Positions 21,725 through 26,092 of a stretch of DNA of 26,092 nt are shown here, piece after piece. This stretch comes from JBEVNX01 sp040507895. Its GTDB lineage: Bacteria; Desulfobacterota; Binatia; JACPRU01. The notes beneath the pieces were generated by a model. The model had not been told where the DNA came from. It was given only the letters and a program-made list of their open reading frames with translations, and did not search any database. Both the position numbers and the translations under genes were made by a program. Location of the stretch: positions 1 to 26,092 of the forward strand of contig JBEVNX010000085.1 of NCBI GenBank assembly GCA_040507895.1. The letters are read 5' to 3'. Position 1 is the stretch's first letter. Each line of letters begins with the position of its first letter.

Positions 21725-22572
21725 TGCCCGCCGCGCGCTCGCTTGCCGGGCTGCGCGTCGTCTGCTTCGAGAGCCGGCGTGCGACGGAGATCGCCGAGCT
21801 CGTGCGCCGCTACGGGGGCGAGGCGCTCTCCGCGCCCGCGTTGCGAGAACTGTCTCTCGAGGACGCTGAGGCGGTCATCGAGTTCGCGGAGCGTTTGGGC
21901 CAGCGCGAGCTCGACCTGGCGATCTTTCTAACCGGCGTCGGCACGCGGATCCTCGTCGAAGCACTCGTGAAGCGAGGCTGGGCGCGCGAGCGGCTCGCTT
22001 CGGCGCTGTCGTCGATGGTCACCGTGGTGCGCGGCCCCAAGCCGCGCGCCGCGCTGGCCGAGTTGGGCGTGCGGCCGACGGTCACCGTCCCGGAGCCGAA
22101 CACCTGGAGGGAGCTGCTCGCGGCGATCGACGCGCATGGGTTCGTTGCGGGCAAGCGCGTGGCCGTCCAAGAGTACGGCGCCGAGAATCCCGATCTGATG
22201 GCCGGCCTCGCCGACCGCGGCGCCCGAGTGCTGCGGGTGCCGATCTACCGCTGGGCGTTGCCGACCGATCTCGAGCCGCTGCGGGAAGCGATCCGTCGGC
22301 TCGTCGCCGGCGGCGTCGACGTCGCACTGTTCACCAGCGCCACCCAAGTCGAGCACCTGTTCCAGGTGGCGGGACCCGAAGGCGGCGCGCTGCGCGCGGC
22401 GCTTGCCGCCACGGTCGTCGGTTCGATCGGCCCGATCTGCCGCGAGGCGCTCGAGCGCCGCGGCGTACGAGTCGACGTCGAGCCGCAGCATCCCAAGATG
22501 GGGCAGCTGGTCCACGCCGTCGCCGAGCACGGCGCCGACCTGCTCCGCACCAAGCGCCGGCTCTCACGTTGA
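21724..22572 (+). CDS. hemD: Uroporphyrinogen-III synthase
   Basis: HemD cyclises hydroxymethylbilane to uroporphyrinogen III with inversion of ring D, on the route to haem and cobalamin. The 282-residue protein has the two-lobed layout. The first lobe has LRVVCFESRRATEIAELV, LAIFLTGVGTRIL and VVRGPKPRAALAELGVRP. The second has RVAVQEYG, VPIYRWALP, the conserved FTSATQVEHL, and VGSIGPICREALERRGVRVD followed by HPKMGQLVHAV. HemD is poorly conserved in general, but this set is characteristic. The start is the GTG at 21724, overlapping the CoA-transferase stop by one base (TAGTG), so translation is probably coupled. hemC and hemB are not nearby. Confidence 0.88.
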   Translation: MPAARSLAGLRVVCFESRRATEIAELVRRYGGEALSAPALRELSLEDAEAVIEFAERLGQRELDLAIFLTGVGTRILVEALVKRGWARERLASALSSMVTVVRGPKPRAALAELGVRPTVTVPEPNTWRELLAAIDAHGFVAGKRVAVQEYGAENPDLMAGLADRGARVLRVPIYRWALPTDLEPLREAIRRLVAGGVDVALFTSATQVEHLFQVAGPEGGALRAALAATVVGSIGPICREALERRGVRVDVEPQHPKMGQLVHAVAEHGADLLRTKRRLSR

Positions 22573-22627
22573 CGCCACGGCGCAACGCCGTCTGGACGCC
22601 GAGTGAGCTTCTTGCCAGAGTGCTGCC

Positions 22628-23182
22628 ATGGACGAGTTCGCCGCCCCCGCACTGATCATCGCCATGCCGGATCTTCTCGACCCGAACTTTCACCGCACGG
22701 TGGTCTTGCTCGTCGAGAAGAACGAGGAGGGGGCCTTCGGGATCGTCGTCAATCGGGCGAGCGACAGCAAGGTGAGCGAGCTCTGCTCGGGCTTGAACGT
22801 CGAGTGGGGAGGCGACGAGCGCGCCACCGCGTTGTACGGAGGCCCGGTCGGCCCGCAGCAGGGCTTTCTGCTCCACGGCGAGGTGGCGGACGACATCACG
22901 GTGAACTCACGCGAGGTGGCGCCCGGCATCCGCATCGCGTCGGACATGGAGACCTTCCGCTTGCTCTGCCGTCGGCCGCCAGACGATTTCCGCGTCCTCC
23001 TCGGCTACGCCGGCTGGGGAGCCGGACAGTTGGAGAACGAGATGCGCGGGGGCGCCTGGCTCGCCGCCGACGTCTCCCCCAACCTCGTGTTCAAGACACC
23101 CCTCGACGAGATCTGGGCCAAGACCCTCCGGGCGCTCGGCATCGATCCGTCGATGCTCGTCGCCGGCGGCGGGGTTCATTGA
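22628..23182 (+). CDS. algH: YqgE/AlgH family protein (UPF0301)
   Basis: This conserved 184-residue protein of unclear biochemical role was named from alginate regulation in Pseudomonas; the fold is known but the function is not settled. Family signatures are LIIAMPDLLDPNFHRTVVLL (9-28), GAFGIVVNR (35-43), YGGPVGPQQGFLLH, RVLLGYAGWGAGQLENE and GAWLAAD. It is complete at the usual length. It lies 55 bases after hemD on the same strand and may be the last gene of that run. It converges on exbD across 44 bases, in which no hairpin is obvious. Confidence 0.93.
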   Translation: MDEFAAPALIIAMPDLLDPNFHRTVVLLVEKNEEGAFGIVVNRASDSKVSELCSGLNVEWGGDERATALYGGPVGPQQGFLLHGEVADDITVNSREVAPGIRIASDMETFRLLCRRPPDDFRVLLGYAGWGAGQLENEMRGGAWLAADVSPNLVFKTPLDEIWAKTLRALGIDPSMLVAGGGVH

Positions 23183-23226
23183 CGATTTTGCACCGGGGAG
23201 CCACGACGACTTGCCGCCCGCTGCGC

Positions 23227-23655
23227 CTATTGCGCGGGGGCTGCTTCCTTCCGCGCGGCTATGGAGATCGCTTGTGCCCCAGCGCGCTTGGCGAGATCCA
23301 TCACGCGCACCGCCTCGCCGAGGATGACCGATTGGTCCCCTTGTAGGATGACGAGCTTCTTCGGGTCGTCGGCGAGAAGGTCGCGCAGGGTCGGTTCGAG
23401 CTGCGAGATGTCGACGGGCATCTGGTTGACGTAGATCTTGTTGTCGGCGGTGATCGACACCGTCAAGCCGCGCGCCTCCTGAACCGTCTGCGTGGCCTTC
23501 GGCAGATTCACCTTCGCGGCCGACTCGATCATCACCGAGGTGGTGATCATGAAGATGATCAGCAACACCAGGAAGACGTCGGTGAGCGGGGTGATGTTGA
23601 TTTCGGCCATCAACCCCTCGGAACCTTCTTCCGCGCTGAATTTACTTAGAGCCAT
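23227..23655 (-). CDS. exbD: ExbD/TolR family biopolymer transport protein
   Basis: ExbD/TolR pairs with ExbB/TolQ to form the proton-driven inner-membrane motor for TonB- or Tol-type systems. The 142-residue protein has a short cytoplasmic N-terminus and one membrane helix at about 25-43 carrying the essential proton-path aspartate Asp26 in NITPLTDVFLVLL. A periplasmic domain follows (LTVSITADNKIYVNQ, ILQGDQSVILGEAVRVMDLAK). The ATG at 23655 has GGAGG 5 bases upstream and lies 14 bases inside exbB, so the two are translationally linked. ExbD and TolR cannot be separated on sequence by eye; no TonB, TolA or TolB gene follows. Confidence 0.94.
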   Translation of the reverse strand: MALSKFSAEEGSEGLMAEINITPLTDVFLVLLIIFMITTSVMIESAAKVNLPKATQTVQEARGLTVSITADNKIYVNQMPVDISQLEPTLRDLLADDPKKLVILQGDQSVILGEAVRVMDLAKRAGAQAISIAARKEAAPAQ

Positions 23656-24331
23656 GCACGCCTCCGAGGTCCGCCGCTTCGAGAACTTTGCCGAGGCCGA
23701 CGCGGAGCATGGTATCTAGGTTGGCGATCTTCACCTGCAAGAAGTTGAAGAAGATCACGGCGATGATCGCGACGATCAGGCCGAGCGCCGTGGCGACGAG
23801 CGCTTCGGAGATACCGGCGGCGACGACCGCAAAGCCGCCGGTGCCCATGACCGCCATCTGGTGAAACGCCTTGATGATACCGATGACGGTGCCGAAGAGC
23901 CCGATGAAGGGCGCCGACGCACCGATCGTACCGAGCAGCCAGACGCCGCGCTTGAGCAAGCGCCCTTCGTCGAGGCGGCGCCGCTCGCCGTACTCGAGGA
24001 TCTCCTCGATATCGCCCTTACGAATCAAGGGCAGCAGGCCGGCGTAGATGCGCGCCGCCGGCGCCTTGGTCTGGCGCTGCTCGATCAAATCCGAGGCGGC
24101 GAGTAGATCTCCTCGCTTCAGGTAGTTGCATACGTCCTCGGTGAAGTTCTGAATGGCCGTCCCGAGCCCGCGAAGGGTCCACATCCGCTCGATGACGATG
24201 CTCATCATCACGACCGAGAAAAAGATCAGCGGATAGGTTGCGTACCAGCCCTGATGGATGAGGTCGATCAGATTGATGTTCGCGGCCGCTGCTGCCGCCG
24301 CTCCCGCTGCTTGTGTGGCTGCACCCTCCAT
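23642..24331 (-). CDS. exbB: ExbB/TolQ/MotA-family proton channel protein
   Basis: This protein is the channel ring of a TonB/Tol-type motor. Of its 229 residues, the N-terminus is an Ala-rich stretch (AAGAAAAAAA) lacking the long periplasmic domain of larger ExbB forms. TM1 is at about 28-48 (YPLIFFSVVMMSIVIERMW). A cytoplasmic loop follows, then TM2 with GTIGASAPFIGLFGTVIGII and TM3 with GISEALVATALGLIVAIIAV, which are the family signatures. The ATG at 24331 was chosen for the AGGAGG 4 bases upstream over an earlier in-frame start. It lies 29 bases after the TPR gene stop and overlaps exbD by 14 bases, so TPR-exbB-exbD is likely one operon. Confidence 0.94.
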   Translation of the reverse strand: MEGAATQAAGAAAAAAANINLIDLIHQGWYATYPLIFFSVVMMSIVIERMWTLRGLGTAIQNFTEDVCNYLKRGDLLAASDLIEQRQTKAPAARIYAGLLPLIRKGDIEEILEYGERRRLDEGRLLKRGVWLLGTIGASAPFIGLFGTVIGIIKAFHQMAVMGTGGFAVVAAGISEALVATALGLIVAIIAVIFFNFLQVKIANLDTMLRVGLGKVLEAADLGGVHGSK

Positions 24332-24360
24332 CGGTCCTCCTGGTCTGGAACGATCGTTTT

Positions 24361-26092
24361 CTAGCCGCTCAGCTTGCCGCACGCTTGGGTGGCGAGATCC
24401 TCGAACTTCTTCTTGGTAGGCACGTCTCGCAAGTCGGGGCGGAACTCGTCAACCTCTTGGACGCTCTTGCACGCCTGAGCGGCCTGGCCGGCCGCGATCA
24501 AGTTCCGCGCCGTCGACAGTCGATCCTCGTACCATGTGGGCGTTGCGACCTGTTCCTGCATCGCTAGGCGGGCCCAGTAGTCGGCAGCCTCGGCGAAGGC
24601 CTTTCGACGATCGGCCAGCATCGCGGCGTTGCGTAGCACGGTCTTCGACTTTGGAGATTCGCGCGCGAGGTCGCGGTAGAGCGCCGCGGCCTCGTCGAGC
24701 CTGCCCTGCTCCACGTAAACCTGAGCCAGGTTCGATTTCACGTCGCCCGGTATCGCCCGCCCCTGTGCCTTCAGGCGGTCGAAGATCGTCGCGGCGAGGT
24801 TCGCCCACTGCTGTCCGGCGGCCGGGTCGTTGGGCGCGATGTCGGCGGCGGTACGCAGGAAGTTGTGCGCGATCTTCTCGAGGAGGTCAGCGGTTCCCGG
24901 ATTGGGCGGGCTCGCCGGCAGGCTCGCGACGCCGCGCGCCGCGTCGTCGTAGCGCCCGAGGCCGCTCGCCGCCGCTAGCCGCAGCGCTCCGGCGAGCAAA
25001 TGCAGATCGGTCGCCGCCGGGAATCGCTTTTCGAAGTCGCGCAACGTGTCGAGCGACTGCGCGAGCCTCGGCGCCGGTCCCGCGGCCTCGGTCATCGCCT
25101 TGGCCAGCGTGGCGCGCGCGCGCAGCTCTGCGGTCGCTCCCGACTTAGAGTTCGCCGCCACCTTCTCGAACCGATCGAACGCTCTCGCAGCGCGCACTCG
25201 CAGGCCTTCGGCCCACGCCTTATCGGCGTCCTTCGGCGGATTCGTCAGCAGGTCCGCGAGGCACTGGATCTCGGAGGCGGCCGCACGTACCTCGAACGCG
25301 GGAGGACCCTTGACCTGCGCGTAAGCGTCAGCTGCCTCCTCGAGGCGCCGTTCGCCCTGGAGGATCTCGCCCCAGCGGAAGGCCCCCTCGTAGAAGTTCT
25401 CGTGCTTCGGGTAGCGCTTGACGTAGTTCTCGATCGCCGACTCGAACATCCCGCGCGTCGCCGGCGTCGGGTCTTGTCGGTACATGCCCTCGGCGGCGCG
25501 GAACTGCAGGTACGACGCTTCGGGAGCCAGGGCGGACTGTGGCGCGGCGTTGAGGTAGGCTCGAAACTCGCGCTCGGCGTCGGCATAGCGGTTCAGCCGG
25601 AAGTAGCAGATGCCAAGCCGGTGGTGCACCTCGGTAGCGTGCTCGCGGTTTCCCGCTTCGGTGCTTCGCAGCACCGCCTGGTAGGCAGGGATCGCCTCCT
25701 TGAACCTCTCCTCGGCCGCGAGGTTCTCGGCCGCCACCCACTCGGCCGACACGGTGCTGCCGAGCAGCTGCCGGGGGTCCTTCATGTGCGCGAGTGCGAT
25801 GTCGTAGACCCGCCGCGACCACGCCGGCCCGAGCTGCGACAGCTGCTGCGAGAGCGCGATCGCTTCTCGACGCGAGGACTCCGACAGTCCACCGCTCTTC
25901 TCTGCGCTCGCCGCCAGCGCCGAGAAGCGCAGCAGTCGGATCTGGTTCAACGTGTCGCTCGACATGCCGGCCGCGCTCGCCTCGGCGAGCAGCCTCTGCG
26001 TCTCGCCGGCTGCGTCGCCGCCGCCGGCACTCGACTTGACGTCGGCCAGCGCCAGGCGCGCCGGCCAGTAGAGCGGTGAACCCTTGCCGCGC
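24361..26092 (-). CDS. Tetratricopeptide-repeat protein (5' part outside window)
   Basis: At least 576 residues are visible and the frame stays open through the right edge, so the N-terminus is missing. An internal ATG at 25965 is not the true start, because the 42 codons before it read as normal protein (SPLYWPARLALADV). TPR-like helical pairs include EVHHRLGICYFRLNRYADAE and, near the C-terminus, NLAQVYVEQGRLDEAAALYR followed by AAMLADRRKAFAEAADYWAR. The C-terminal tail carries two cysteines. No catalytic motif is seen. It probably lies in the periplasm or envelope, as TPR genes next to exbB/exbD often do, but the signal sequence would be outside the window. It is likely the upstream gene of the exbB-exbD operon. 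Confidence 0.85.
   Translation of the reverse strand, partial: RGKGSPLYWPARLALADVKSSAGGGDAAGETQRLLAEASAAGMSSDTLNQIRLLRFSALAASAEKSGGLSESSRREAIALSQQLSQLGPAWSRRVYDIALAHMKDPRQLLGSTVSAEWVAAENLAAEERFKEAIPAYQAVLRSTEAGNREHATEVHHRLGICYFRLNRYADAEREFRAYLNAAPQSALAPEASYLQFRAAEGMYRQDPTPATRGMFESAIENYVKRYPKHENFYEGAFRWGEILQGERRLEEAADAYAQVKGPPAFEVRAAASEIQCLADLLTNPPKDADKAWAEGLRVRAARAFDRFEKVAANSKSGATAELRARATLAKAMTEAAGPAPRLAQSLDTLRDFEKRFPAATDLHLLAGALRLAAASGLGRYDDAARGVASLPASPPNPGTADLLEKIAHNFLRTAADIAPNDPAAGQQWANLAATIFDRLKAQGRAIPGDVKSNLAQVYVEQGRLDEAAALYRDLARESPKSKTVLRNAAMLADRRKAFAEAADYWARLAMQEQVATPTWYEDRLSTARNLIAAGQAAQACKSVQEVDEFRPDLRDVPTKKKFEDLATQACGKLSG

Noticed and set aside
25000..26079. 359-codon plus-strand open frame at the right end
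   Set aside because: It is antisense to the TPR gene. The TPR frame continues to the edge and has repeat-like helices; this one has none.

Overview
The window is a gene-dense, high-GC piece of a bacterial chromosome. It carries no rRNA, tRNA, CRISPR array, insertion sequence or phage gene that I can see, and no gene-free stretch longer than about 300 bases. The organism is a diderm (Gram-negative-type) bacterium: it has an ExbB/ExbD proton channel pair, a lipobox lipoprotein, a bifunctional PBP1A, an AlgH/YqgE protein, a nitrogen-PTS enzyme I (PtsP) and a hopanoid side-chain gene pair (hpnG/hpnH). The combination fits a deltaproteobacterial-type or neighbouring soil lineage (Myxococcota, Binatota, Methylomirabilota and similar), but sequence inspection alone cannot place it.

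Layout, left to right. Positions 1-1532 (minus) hold a small helical protein followed by a UvrD-family helicase that runs off the left edge. A hairpin that appears to bury the ribosome binding site sits just before the small gene. Positions 1707-3068 (plus) encode a phosphomannomutase/phosphoglucomutase, which meets a stand-alone molybdopterin oxidoreductase (3072-5300, minus) tail to tail. comM (5394-6917, plus) ends at a terminator region shared with the minus-strand block.

Positions 14041 down to 7122 form one long minus-strand run: hpnG, hpnH, cobB (sirtuin), a MEMO-family gene, a broken DegT aminotransferase, a broken thiD, and ptsP. From cobB to ptsP the genes are nearly gapless. Three successive junctions are ATGA stop/start overlaps, although the two middle genes are truncated and frameshifted. 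This is the most unusual part of the window.

Positions 14182-16515 (plus) encode PBP1A. It converges on a histone-deacetylase-family hydrolase (16570-17592, minus), which is divergent from a tiny HNH nuclease (17633-17941, plus). Then follow a coiled-coil protein and thrC (plus), a small lipoprotein (minus), and a plus-strand run of CaiB-type CoA-transferase, hemD and algH. The right end (minus) is a TPR protein entering from beyond the edge, then exbB and exbD.

Most genes are housekeeping: peptidoglycan synthesis, threonine, tetrapyrrole and sugar-phosphate metabolism, DNA repair and DNA uptake. I found no convincing new defence or mobile system. The best leads are the decayed DegT-ThiD segment between intact coupled genes, the hairpin over the ribosome binding site at 1534-1563, the HpnH homologue with a Cys-to-Ser change in its C-terminal motif, and the orphan molybdoenzyme.
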